Positions 19,669 through 27,022 of a stretch of DNA of 64,000 nt are shown one piece after another. Source of the DNA: Taibaiella sp. KBW10 (GTDB lineage: Bacteria > Bacteroidota > Bacteroidia > Chitinophagales > Chitinophagaceae); contig NZ_QAJI01000006.1 of the NCBI RefSeq assembly GCF_003852495.1, positions 14,438 through 78,437 on the forward strand, in the 5' to 3' direction. Under the pieces are notes generated by a model that made no database searches, was not told where the DNA came from, and worked only from the letters and a program-made list of their open reading frames with translations. The translations under genes and the position numbers were made by a program. How positions within the stretch are numbered: the first letter of the stretch is position 1; each line of letters starts with the position of its first letter.

Positions 19669-21063
19669 ATGAAAAAGGGTTTATTACTCGCTACACTTGC
19701 CGGTTCATTATTCGCTACAACTTCATTGACTTCTTGTAAGGATAAGAACACTGGAGGTACTACACCTACAGAAAACAATGTATTGAAAAAAGACATCACT
19801 GCTAACATGACCTTAAAATCAGGAACAAAATATACCCTGGAAGGTTTTGTATACGTAATGGATGGTGTTACCTTGACGATCGAGCCGGGTGCGATTATTG
19901 TTGGTGATAAACAAACTAAAGGTACTTTGATCATTGCCCGCGGTGCAAAGATCATGGCTCAGGGTACTAAAGAAAAACCTATCGTATTTACTTCAGAAGA
20001 AGCTCCTGGATCTCGCCGTGAAGGTGATTGGGGTGGTTTAGTGATTTTAGGTAAAGCGCCGATCAATCCAAGTGGTGGAACTGCCCGTATTGAAGGTGGT
20101 ATTACCCCTACCGTTGCCGGTCAGGATGCAAAATATAACGAATATGGTGGTACTGTAGTAAACGATAATTCTGGTATACTGAAATATGTAAGAATTGAGT
20201 TTGCCGGTATTGCATTCTCTCCCGATAATGAAATTAATGGTTTAACCTTAGGTGGTGTTGGTAATGGTACAACGATCAGTTATGTACAAGTATACCGTTC
20301 CGGTGATGATGCCTTCGAATGGTTTGGTGGTACGGTTAACTGTGATCACTTAGTAGCTACTTATTCTTGGGATGATGATTTTGATACGGATTTCGGTTTT
20401 TCGGGACAAGTACAATTTGGCTTGGCACACCGTGCAAAAAATATCGCAGATGTAAGCGGTTCAAATGGTTTTGAGTCTGATAACGATGGTAATGGTTCTA
20501 CACAAACACCACAAACCAAAGCGATCTTCTCTAACATGACAATCGTAGGACCTGGTAAAGGAACTTCTTTAAGCGGTATCAATGCCAACTTCCAGAATGG
20601 TGCGCAAATCCGTCGTAACTCTTCTATGTCTTTGGTAAACTCTATTATCTTAGGTTTCCCGGTAGGTGTTTATATCGACGATACAAAAGGTACAGCAACT
20701 TCTCTTAATGCTACAGCAGGTACTTTAATGTTCAAAAACAACATTATCGCAGGTTGTACTACTCCTAAGAAAGCTTCTACTGCATCATTTGATATCAACA
20801 CATGGTTTGATAACAACAACAATGTAACTTATCCTAATGGTGATACCGTTATGTTGACAGATGCGTACAAATATTCTGCAGCAGTATCAGCTACAGTAGG
20901 TGTACCTAGCTTCTTATTGAAAAGCGGATCTATGGCGGCAACAGGTGCTAGCTTCTCAGGTCTTACCGGATTCCAGCAAGTGGCTTATAAAGGCGCATTT
21001 GATGGTACAAACGATTGGACTACAGGTTGGACTAACTGGGCAGCAGAAACAACACAATACTAA
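19669..21063 (+). CDS. Exported right-handed beta-helix lipoprotein
   Basis: A 464-residue protein with a lipoprotein signal (SLTSC, Cys about residue 23), so it should be anchored in the outer membrane. The body is built of short beta-helix turns with repeated G and N positions (for example EPGAIIVGDKQTKGTLIIARGAKIMAQGT in shorter turns, then YVRIEFAGIAF and ISYVQVYRSGDDAFEWFGG). Homologues are often annotated vaguely in Bacteroidota and in several genomes accompany a TonB-dependent receptor; here a receptor lies 36 kb away at 57459. A -7 box TACTTTTG (19626-19633) lies 36 bp before the start. No catalytic residues are recognised, so substrate binding is only inferred. Confidence 0.8.
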   Translation: MKKGLLLATLAGSLFATTSLTSCKDKNTGGTTPTENNVLKKDITANMTLKSGTKYTLEGFVYVMDGVTLTIEPGAIIVGDKQTKGTLIIARGAKIMAQGTKEKPIVFTSEEAPGSRREGDWGGLVILGKAPINPSGGTARIEGGITPTVAGQDAKYNEYGGTVVNDNSGILKYVRIEFAGIAFSPDNEINGLTLGGVGNGTTISYVQVYRSGDDAFEWFGGTVNCDHLVATYSWDDDFDTDFGFSGQVQFGLAHRAKNIADVSGSNGFESDNDGNGSTQTPQTKAIFSNMTIVGPGKGTSLSGINANFQNGAQIRRNSSMSLVNSIILGFPVGVYIDDTKGTATSLNATAGTLMFKNNIIAGCTTPKKASTASFDINTWFDNNNNVTYPNGDTVMLTDAYKYSAAVSATVGVPSFLLKSGSMAATGASFSGLTGFQQVAYKGAFDGTNDWTTGWTNWAAETTQY

Positions 21064-21081
21064 TCTATATCATATCAATAA

Positions 21082-21118
21082 AAATTTGGCCGGCTCAAAA
21101 AGCCGGTCAAATTTTTTT
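21082..21118 (+). terminator. Intrinsic terminator after beta-helix lipoprotein
   Basis: A 14-bp stem, AAATTTGGCCGGCT (21082-21095) with 21101-21114, one G-T wobble, loop CAAAA and a T-run. Confidence 0.93.
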
Positions 21119-21127
21119 AAAAAATAT

Positions 21128-21158
21128 TTTGTCAGCAAAAATAAAATACCTATTTTTG
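21128..21158 (+). promoter_or_regulatory. Bacteroidota-type promoter of tRNA-Arg
   Basis: A -33 element TTTG (21128-21131), a 19-nt spacer and a -7 element TATTTTTG (21151-21158), matching the consensus TTTG-N19-TAnnTTTG. The tRNA starts 18 nt further on. Confidence 0.85.
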
Positions 21159-21176
21159 CATTCCAATTAAGGGAAT

Positions 21177-21250
21177 GGCCTTGTGGCGCAACTGAATAGC
21201 GCATCTGATTACGGCTCAGAAGGTTTTAGGTTTGAATCCTAACAAGGTCA
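21177..21250 (+). tRNA. tRNA-Arg (anticodon ACG)
   Basis: All four arms fold: acceptor 21177-21183 with 21243-21249 (one G-U), D stem GCGC, anticodon stem TCTGA/TCAGA with loop TTACGGC giving anticodon ACG, T stem TTAGG/CCTAA with loop TTTGAAT, and discriminator A. CCA is not encoded. The A at position 34 is expected to be edited to inosine so that CGU, CGC and CGA are read. Confidence 0.95.
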
Positions 21251-21252
21251 CG

Positions 21253-21283
21253 AAGAGAGATAGCAATTATGCTGTCTCTCTTT
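21253..21283 (+). terminator. Intrinsic terminator after tRNA-Arg
   Basis: A stem of about 13 bp, AAGAGAGATAGCA (21253-21265) with 21270-21282 (one wobble), loop ATTA, then a T-rich stretch. Confidence 0.88.
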
Positions 21284-21396
21284 ATTTTTGCACCTTTTCG
21301 CCGATTGCCTTGCCCTAGTAAGCCCTGAGAAGCCCCTTATATTTGGGATAATATTCGGAGGAAATTTGGGAAATATTCAATGTTCAAATTATATTT

Positions 21397-21692
21397 ATTG
21401 AGCATCCGCTTTTAGGAAACAAAGACTTTCTTTATTGTTTGGGTTTCTATTTATTTCGATTGCTACCTTTTGCCTTGATGCAAAAGGTACCGCCAAAAAA
21501 TCAAGGCTATATAAATCCTTGGCTAAAAATCAATGTGTCGGTCGGTCGCCAACCAAACTCGCTGCGCTCAGACAATGGTTTGCGCCTTTATCGACCGAGC
21601 CAATGATTTTCTTAACGCCGGATTTATAAGGCCGGTCTTAAGCGATCTGTACAGAACAGATCGCTTATTGTTTTCGTCACAGCGAGAGCAAT
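21397..21692 (+). repeat. Structured intergenic repeat, copy 1
   Basis: About 296 bp, present again in inverted orientation at 35571-35867. The core 21461-21692 is highly similar to its partner; the outer part 21397-21460 is looser (shared block CCGCTTTTAGGAAACA). It is packed with inverted repeats: TACCTTTTGC/GCAAAAGGTA, TCGGTCG/CGACCGA and AAGCGATC/GATCGCTT. The core ends in weak terminal inverted repeats (ATTGCT at 21459-21464, AGCAAT at 21687-21692). It carries no protein. It could be a MITE-like or REP-like element or a non-coding RNA; the sequence alone does not decide. Confidence 0.85.
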
Positions 21693-21906
21693 TCTGTATT
21701 GGCCTTGCGATTTTGAGCCCTGCATGTTCCCCTAAAGCTCAAAAATCAATGTACGAAACGCAACAAAAAGGTGACTAAAAGCAGATAGTCAATTTATATT
21801 TATCCTTTTAAAGCATAAGCCTATTCCGGCATTACTGCAATGGCTGTTGGTCAAACCGGTCGATCCCTACTTGTAGTGCATCAAGATTAAATTGTTATAC
21901 CAAAGT

Positions 21907-21933
21907 AAAGAGCCGCAAAATTTGCGGCTCTTT
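21907..21933 (-). terminator. Intrinsic terminator of the small exported protein at 21950
   Basis: A 10-bp stem AAAGAGCCGC (21907-21916) with GCGGCTCTTT (21924-21933), 16 bp past the stop codon of the minus-strand gene. T-runs on both strands would allow it to work both ways. Confidence 0.85.
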
Positions 21934-21949
21934 TTAAGAAAGAATAATC

Positions 21950-22333
21950 TTAGTTTATAATCAAGGTGATATCGCTGGTATTGGTAGGCTGATCCCACCA
22001 TGCACTGATCATACTATTGTAACCGCAATACGGCACCGGAGCTCCGGTCATAGTACTATTGGTATATGGCGTCCATATATTGGTCAATAACAGCCCGTCA
22101 TGAGCTGCGCCGCCGCTAGCCATCGTTTGATAAGTTATACGGGCGCTATTAATTATTTCTCCCGGCATTGAACTGAAACTGGGCGAGGTGTTGCCGCTAA
22201 CCGTTACCCATCCCACCGCATTTACATAAATAATATAGCTGCAGGCATGCGGATTAATAATGGTTATCGAATTGGCCTTTACCAGGGTAGCGGATAGGAC
22301 TATCGCACTTGCAATCAAAATGAATTTTTTCAT
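21950..22333 (-). CDS. Small exported protein, unknown family (pair member 1)
   Basis: A 127-residue protein with a clean signal peptide (residues 1-20, ending LVKA). The mature part is about 107 residues and rich in S, T, N and aromatic residues. It starts SITIINPHACSYIIYV and ends SAWWDQPTNTSDITLIIN. The gene at 22615 has the same plan: I-T-V-N-N, one early Cys before Y, a Cys after a proline pair, then a W-containing beta strand and an ITL/ATL end. Two cysteines in similar positions in both suggest one disulfide. I do not recognise the family and assign no function. It is divergently placed from its paralog across 281 bp. Confidence 0.72.
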   Translation of the reverse strand: MKKFILIASAIVLSATLVKANSITIINPHACSYIIYVNAVGWVTVSGNTSPSFSSMPGEIINSARITYQTMASGGAAHDGLLLTNIWTPYTNSTMTGAPVPYCGYNSMISAWWDQPTNTSDITLIIN

Positions 22334-22614
22334 TAAATAATATTTTAGAAGATAATTAATACACTAATATGAGATATTATTTAAAGTTATGTACAATGCA
22401 CTTTGCAATCGTTCCTGTTTTGCGTCCTTAATCTGTTTATTTTGTAAAAAGAAGGAATCATTTTGTTATTTTAAAATTGATTTTTTTAAATGCTTATGAT
22501 GGGTATATGACATTATTATTTGAGCATTTCGAACTAAAATCTCTTTCAAGTCGTGACTGAATTGGGATTATTTTTTCATATATTTGGGTATTATTAATCT
22601 TTAAAATAGTCATT
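22334..22614. promoter_or_regulatory. Divergent promoter region of the small exported protein pair
   Basis: This 281-bp AT-rich spacer holds both promoters. A good -7 box TATATTTG (22579-22586) points to the plus-strand gene. No clear operator repeat is visible. Confidence 0.5.
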
Positions 22615-22983
22615 ATGAAAAAAGTATTATTAGCCGTTGTCGCTCTTATGGGAACTTATGGCATTACCGAAGCGGCGAATATCTTAACCGTAAATAATTT
22701 GACCGGTTGTACGTACACTTTAGGCTTAGATGGAGGAGGATTAGTGACAGCCGGACCTGGCGTTACAATATTTAATTCCAATCCTAATGCAAACATTACC
22801 ATAGCAAAAGTAGCCTACTGGCCGGGCGCAACAATTATTGCCGAAACGGCTGTTGGCCTCGGCTTTCCTTATGGCAATACAATGGGTCAGCCTACGCCAC
22901 CATGCCTGACCTCATCTACTTATTTTACCGCCAGTTGGGCACAGGCTTCTGCAAGTGCCAATGCAACATTGGTTATATTTTAA
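22615..22983 (+). CDS. Small exported protein, unknown family (pair member 2)
   Basis: A 122-residue protein with a signal peptide (residues 1-20, ending ITEA). The mature start NILTVNNLTGCTYTLGL and the end TASWAQASASANATLVIF match the layout of the protein at 21950, so the two are diverged paralogs. It has two cysteines, one near the start and one after TPPC. It is probably a small all-beta extracellular or periplasmic protein. Its function is unknown. A perfect 15-bp terminator follows. Confidence 0.72.
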   Translation: MKKVLLAVVALMGTYGITEAANILTVNNLTGCTYTLGLDGGGLVTAGPGVTIFNSNPNANITIAKVAYWPGATIIAETAVGLGFPYGNTMGQPTPPCLTSSTYFTASWAQASASANATLVIF

Positions 22984-23000
22984 TATCCATAAATTAGCAA

Positions 23001-23034
23001 TTCAAAAGCCCCGTATCACTACGGGGCTTTTGAA
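23001..23034. terminator. Bidirectional intrinsic terminator
   Basis: A perfect 15-bp stem TTCAAAAGCCCCGTA (23001-23015) with 23020-23034 and loop TCAC, between two convergent genes. Confidence 0.93.
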
Positions 23035-23113
23035 TTTTATTTCGAGGCATAAGCACTGGAAGAAGAATAATTCTTTAAGGTCAATTGTCTTCGTGCGTGC
23101 CTGTATGGCTATC

Positions 23114-24316
23114 TTAATTCTTGATAAATTTAAGTAAACTAACCTGGCCTTCAGCGGTTGAAAGTGCCGCCACATAAAGACCCGGAGTAATAGCTTGTAT
23201 GTTCAGTACAGGCAACTGGTTGCTCATCTCGGCACTTAATACCCGTTTGCCGGACAGGTCGAAAATATCGATATGAGCTGTGCCGGAAAGACCCGCAACC
23301 GAGAGCTTATCTGCTGCCGGATTGGGGTATAAAGATATGGTAGCGGAATTGGTAAAGGACAGGCTTTTGATGGGGCTATAAGTATACGTGCCTTCAATAT
23401 CTGTTTGTTTAAAGCGATAATAGTTTATACCAGACAAAGGATGGCCATCTGTAAAACGATAATCCAATAGGGTACTGCTGTTCCCATTATCGGCTTGTGA
23501 TGCAACAAAGTCAACAGGATACCAGTCTTTCGCATTGGTACTGCGTTCGATTTCGAAACCTTTATTATGCTGTTCCGATGCGGTTGACCATGTCAGGATC
23601 GCCTTGCCGGCCTCTTGACTTACCTCAAAATGGAGCAGAGAGACGGGCAGAGCACTTTGCTGTACCTCCAACAAAATATCATCTAATCCCAGATCATTAC
23701 CATCTGTAGTAGTATTGCTATTATAGATGGATAGGGTATGGCTTGTTGCGGTCGCTACAAAAGTATAGGTCATTTTGGCCCAACTTGTGCTGAGGGTGGG
23801 TACACTTGCCACAGAGCTGCCATTAAGGTGAATACTTAAAGTAGGCGCATTGGTTCCGGAATTTCCGGATTGCAATAAAAAGCCATAGCGGAACGAATAT
23901 CGGTATGTTTTGCCAATGGTTAAACCGGTATAGGTTTTGCTAAAGACATTACCTGCCGGAGCAGTAGCCGCATACTGATTGTCTGTCCAGTACATCAAAA
24001 AACGGCCGCCGGCTGCATTTAAGGGAGCTTGCGTTGCACCGAGATTGGTGTTGCTTACTTCCCAACTACCATTGATCAGACCATTTCTGGGTCCGGTTGG
24101 GGGTGATACTGCATTATCATAATAGGCAATGCCGTTAGTGGCATAATCCGACTCATAGGTCAGGTTGTTGAAGTCGATAAGATTGACGGTTGTCCAGGAT
24201 TGTGCTTGTGCATTAAGACCCATAATCAATATAGCTGTTATGGATAATAAGCCTTTTCTTAATAGACTATTCATTTGTGCCAGAAATGCCAGGGGGGTAA
24301 AAGAAATCTGTCTCAT
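23114..24316 (-). CDS. Secreted protein with T9SS type A sorting domain
   Basis: An exported protein of 400 residues from the ATG at 24316, or 386 from the ATG at 24274. The shorter form begins MNSLLRKGLLS and gives a canonical signal peptide ending LNAQAQ; the longer form has the A-rich leader usual in this phylum, so the start is uncertain. Residues 40-225 form a jelly-roll-like carbohydrate-binding domain (YRYSFRYGFLL, GLDDILLEV). About 230-310 is the common Bacteroidota module LPVSLLHFEV to INYYRFKQTD. The last 70 residues are a type A sorting domain (YPNPAADKLSV to LLKFIKN). It is likely surface-attached through T9SS. No catalytic residues are seen. Confidence 0.82.
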   Translation of the reverse strand: MRQISFTPLAFLAQMNSLLRKGLLSITAILIMGLNAQAQSWTTVNLIDFNNLTYESDYATNGIAYYDNAVSPPTGPRNGLINGSWEVSNTNLGATQAPLNAAGGRFLMYWTDNQYAATAPAGNVFSKTYTGLTIGKTYRYSFRYGFLLQSGNSGTNAPTLSIHLNGSSVASVPTLSTSWAKMTYTFVATATSHTLSIYNSNTTTDGNDLGLDDILLEVQQSALPVSLLHFEVSQEAGKAILTWSTASEQHNKGFEIERSTNAKDWYPVDFVASQADNGNSSTLLDYRFTDGHPLSGINYYRFKQTDIEGTYTYSPIKSLSFTNSATISLYPNPAADKLSVAGLSGTAHIDIFDLSGKRVLSAEMSNQLPVLNIQAITPGLYVAALSTAEGQVSLLKFIKN

Positions 24317-24957
24317 TTTGGTTGTGTTTATAATATTTACATTTTTAGGGAACAAAATTTAATAGTATGCTTCTGAACAAGCATACATAACTTAACACCA
24401 CCATGCCCAACAGGTAGGGCTTGGAAGTCTATTTTCGTTATCTTAAAATAACAAGGAATTGAAAAGGGGCAATTCGGTATAAGGTAGATTTCTGACGTAA
24501 AAGTATTAAGAATGGAAGGGTAGCTATGTCAACGTTTAGCGAATAACTATGTATTAACAGATTGGTTTATATGTACTTGTGGAATGGGCAAAGCGAGTAA
24601 CACCCTTGTGAAACGTTATATGCGCATACCTGGTGTATCCGGAAAAGAGGGAAGGAGCTAGACTTTATTAATGCATCGATTAGTCTGGTTATTTTGGATA
24701 TGCTGCTACTCATGGAACGCAGTGATAAAACGAATCCTTTAATGCTCTTCTAAACTTTCGAAACAGCTTTTTGCGGCTTTGCCCCCGGGGCTACACTGCC
24801 TTATTTTCTTCAAAAAACAAACGTATTACCAAGGCTTACTGTCTTCTTTAAGGTAGCACAAATGCATAATAAAATATTCACAGGTTTACTTAAGCTATTT
24901 GTGAAATGTATCGTTGAGTGCTGCTACCGCCACCTTAATACTTATATACAAATCATC
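24317..24957. other. Gene-free spacer of about 640 bp
   Basis: No credible gene, RNA gene or strong promoter pair is visible. A small hairpin GTATGCTT/AAGCATAC lies at 24365-24386. An open frame running in from 24862 into the next gene lacks protein-like composition before the signal peptide start at 24958. Confidence 0.55.
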
Positions 24958-26868
24958 ATGAAATTCAAAAATTACGTTGCTTCATTTGCCGCTCTATGTT
25001 TACTGGCATTCGGAACAGGTACACATGCCCAAAACCTGGTGGCCAACGGGACATTTACTGCCGGTACTGCCAGCTGGACATTCTATGCGCCGGGTACGAC
25101 CTCAGAAACAAATCCGGAGAACCTTTATGGAGGTGCCCTTGCTACCAACATTACGGGGGAGATCGATAACGAATCTAATTTCAGACAAGTCAACATACCC
25201 GTTACTCCGGGAGAGACCTATCATTTGTCTTTAAGACGCAGCAGAAGGGTTATTGGGGGCACTGGTTTTGCCTTGCCGCCGATTCCATCCATTATAAGAG
25301 CAAAAGTCTATAATGGGGCCAACTTGTTTCTGACGCAGGATATTGCCTCTTCCAATACTACCTGGAACTGGCAATGCGCCAGCTTCCAGTTTACACCGAC
25401 TACTGCTACGGTCACGCTTGATCTTGAGAATGTAAATAATCCAAGTACCCTGGGTTGTATTATTGATGATATTACCATTACACCCGTAAAGCAAGTTATT
25501 ACCTTTAATGGTCATGCTTGCGTGGGTGGCGATTTTGGTTTAACCGCTCCGGGAAGTGTAGCCCCCAATACGCTATATACCAATTATAGCTGGACCGGGC
25601 CCAATGGCTTTACCAGTACGGCACAGTCCATAAATTTTACCAATGCGCAAACCAATCTGAACGGTGTTTATACCTGTACGATGACTTTAAATGGTTGTTT
25701 ACAGGTTACAGGTGAATATACAATCGGATTGACCACGACGGCCACTAATGATGTTGCCTATATCTGCCAAGGGGATTCTATGAGTATTTTCGGAATCTTT
25801 AGGCATGTATCCGGGAGTTATGACAGTACCTTCCAGAATGTAAATGGTTGTGACAGTTTATCGACCGTCACCCTGCATGTCGTACCCAAGCCGGGCAGCA
25901 TTTTAGGTGCCGATTCACTGATCGTTTGTCAATATGATACCGTTAGGCTTGAAACGACAACTGTGCCAATCAATACTAATTTTACATACGAATGGCGGCC
26001 AAATATAGGCATCAATACAAATAACCAACCGAATGTGTGGCTGATTGCGGATAAGTCTATAGACTATAAGTTGACCGTGACGGGCAATGATCCCAACCTT
26101 CCTTGTTCTATAGATCATACCGTTCATGTGATCGTGAATCCGGGCAATTTCTTAAAAGTCAATCTTACAGATACGGCTATTTGTCCGGGCAATAAAGTGT
26201 CGCTTTTGGCTACCGGTGCACAAAGTTACGCCTGGTCGCCTGCCTTATACCTGGACACCGTTACAAGCGACCATCCTGTATCCAGTGCAGAAACAAGTAT
26301 GAATTATACTTTGGTCGGTACCAGTAATAAAGGTTGCCGCGATACCCAGCAGGTACACATTACAGTGCATCCGGAAGCTGTTTTAAATATTCCGCGTTCG
26401 ATTAATATTTATGGTGGGGAAACATACCAGATGGAACCGCTAACGAATGCAGTACATTTTTACTGGTTTCCTAATTCGGGCCTGAACAGCACCGGCATCA
26501 GTAATCCTTTGATGAGTCCTGAGGTGAACACGCGTTATTTTGTTAGCGCAACAACAGAAAATGGATGTAGCATATTTGATTCTACGGATGTATATGTAAA
26601 AGGTACGGTAATTGATATGCCAAATGCCTTTACGCCGAATAACAGCAACTTCAAAGCCTCCAAGAGAGGGATTGCTACTTTAAATTCATTCAAAGTCTTT
26701 AATCGTTGGGGAGAAGAAGTATTTAGTACGACAAATATTGAGCAAGGCTGGGATGGCCGTTTTAAAGGCTCCGCTCAGGCTGCAGGTGTTTACGTGTATG
26801 TAGTAGATGCTTTGACCCAAGAAGGAAAAGTATTCAAAAAACAAGGTACCGTTACCTTAATCCGATAA
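24958..26868 (+). CDS. Secreted multidomain protein, T9SS type B (gliding motility-associated C-terminal domain)
   Basis: A 636-residue exported protein with a signal peptide MKFKNYVASFAALCLLAFG through THAQ. Residues 25-180 look like a galactose-binding-like carbohydrate-binding domain (NLVANGTFTAGTASW to IIDDITITPV). An Ig/PKD-like stretch, a Cys-rich repeat (ICQGDS to NGCDSLSTVTLHV), and PKD-like modules (TYEWRPNIGI, YAWSPALYLD) follow. The last 85 residues are the CHU_C type B domain (MPNAFTPNN, FNRWGEEVF, GWDG, GVYVY). The last 257 codons match the next gene without a gap. The start at 24958 is chosen because it begins the signal peptide. Type B cargo needs T9SS and often PorP/SprF-like partners, none of which lie nearby. 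Confidence 0.85.
   Translation: MKFKNYVASFAALCLLAFGTGTHAQNLVANGTFTAGTASWTFYAPGTTSETNPENLYGGALATNITGEIDNESNFRQVNIPVTPGETYHLSLRRSRRVIGGTGFALPPIPSIIRAKVYNGANLFLTQDIASSNTTWNWQCASFQFTPTTATVTLDLENVNNPSTLGCIIDDITITPVKQVITFNGHACVGGDFGLTAPGSVAPNTLYTNYSWTGPNGFTSTAQSINFTNAQTNLNGVYTCTMTLNGCLQVTGEYTIGLTTTATNDVAYICQGDSMSIFGIFRHVSGSYDSTFQNVNGCDSLSTVTLHVVPKPGSILGADSLIVCQYDTVRLETTTVPINTNFTYEWRPNIGINTNNQPNVWLIADKSIDYKLTVTGNDPNLPCSIDHTVHVIVNPGNFLKVNLTDTAICPGNKVSLLATGAQSYAWSPALYLDTVTSDHPVSSAETSMNYTLVGTSNKGCRDTQQVHITVHPEAVLNIPRSINIYGGETYQMEPLTNAVHFYWFPNSGLNSTGISNPLMSPEVNTRYFVSATTENGCSIFDSTDVYVKGTVIDMPNAFTPNNSNFKASKRGIATLNSFKVFNRWGEEVFSTTNIEQGWDGRFKGSAQAAGVYVYVVDALTQEGKVFKKQGTVTLIR
26096..26868 (+). repeat. Shared 3' half of type B genes (second copy 28617..29389)
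   Basis: These 773 bp align with 28617..29389 at a constant offset of 2521 bp, with no insertion or deletion and few substitutions. The upstream parts of the two genes are unrelated apart from a shorter CQYDTVRLET region. Confidence 0.88.
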
Positions 26869-26894
26869 TAGCCTATGTAATCATATGTTCGTGC

Positions 26895-26934
26895 AACCCC
26901 GGCACCGCCTTCAAGGCAGTGCCGGGGTTTTTTG
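26895..26934 (+). terminator. Intrinsic terminator after first type B gene
   Basis: A 16-bp stem AACCCCGGCACCGCCT (26895-26910) with 26914-26929, one mismatch, loop TCA and a T-run. Confidence 0.92.
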
Positions 26935-27022
26935 TCTTTCCTAAACTTAATGTACAGTATATCAGCATTTAATATCTGCTTAACCTTAGAAGGCTACTTT
27001 TGCCGCGTCAGAACACGGAATC

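Larger units (their letters stand above)
21284..21949. other. Non-coding stretch with the structured repeat
   Basis: No credible gene lies in this 666-bp stretch. It contains repeat copy 1 (21397-21692), then a further hairpin (GATTTTGAGC at 21710-21719 pairing with GCTCAAAAATC near 21738) and the terminator of the small exported protein gene. Short open frames here follow the palindromes and have no homolog-like features. Confidence 0.7.

Noticed and set aside
21177-21250. tRNA-Arg as an integration site for an island
   Set aside because: No copy of the tRNA 3' end, integrase gene or flanking direct repeat is present in the window.
21435-21778. Short open frames within the structured repeat
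   Set aside because: They run through hairpins, lack coding composition and are not kept in the other copy.
24862-24957. Extended start of the first type B protein
   Set aside because: The 32 extra residues precede a complete signal peptide that begins at 24958.
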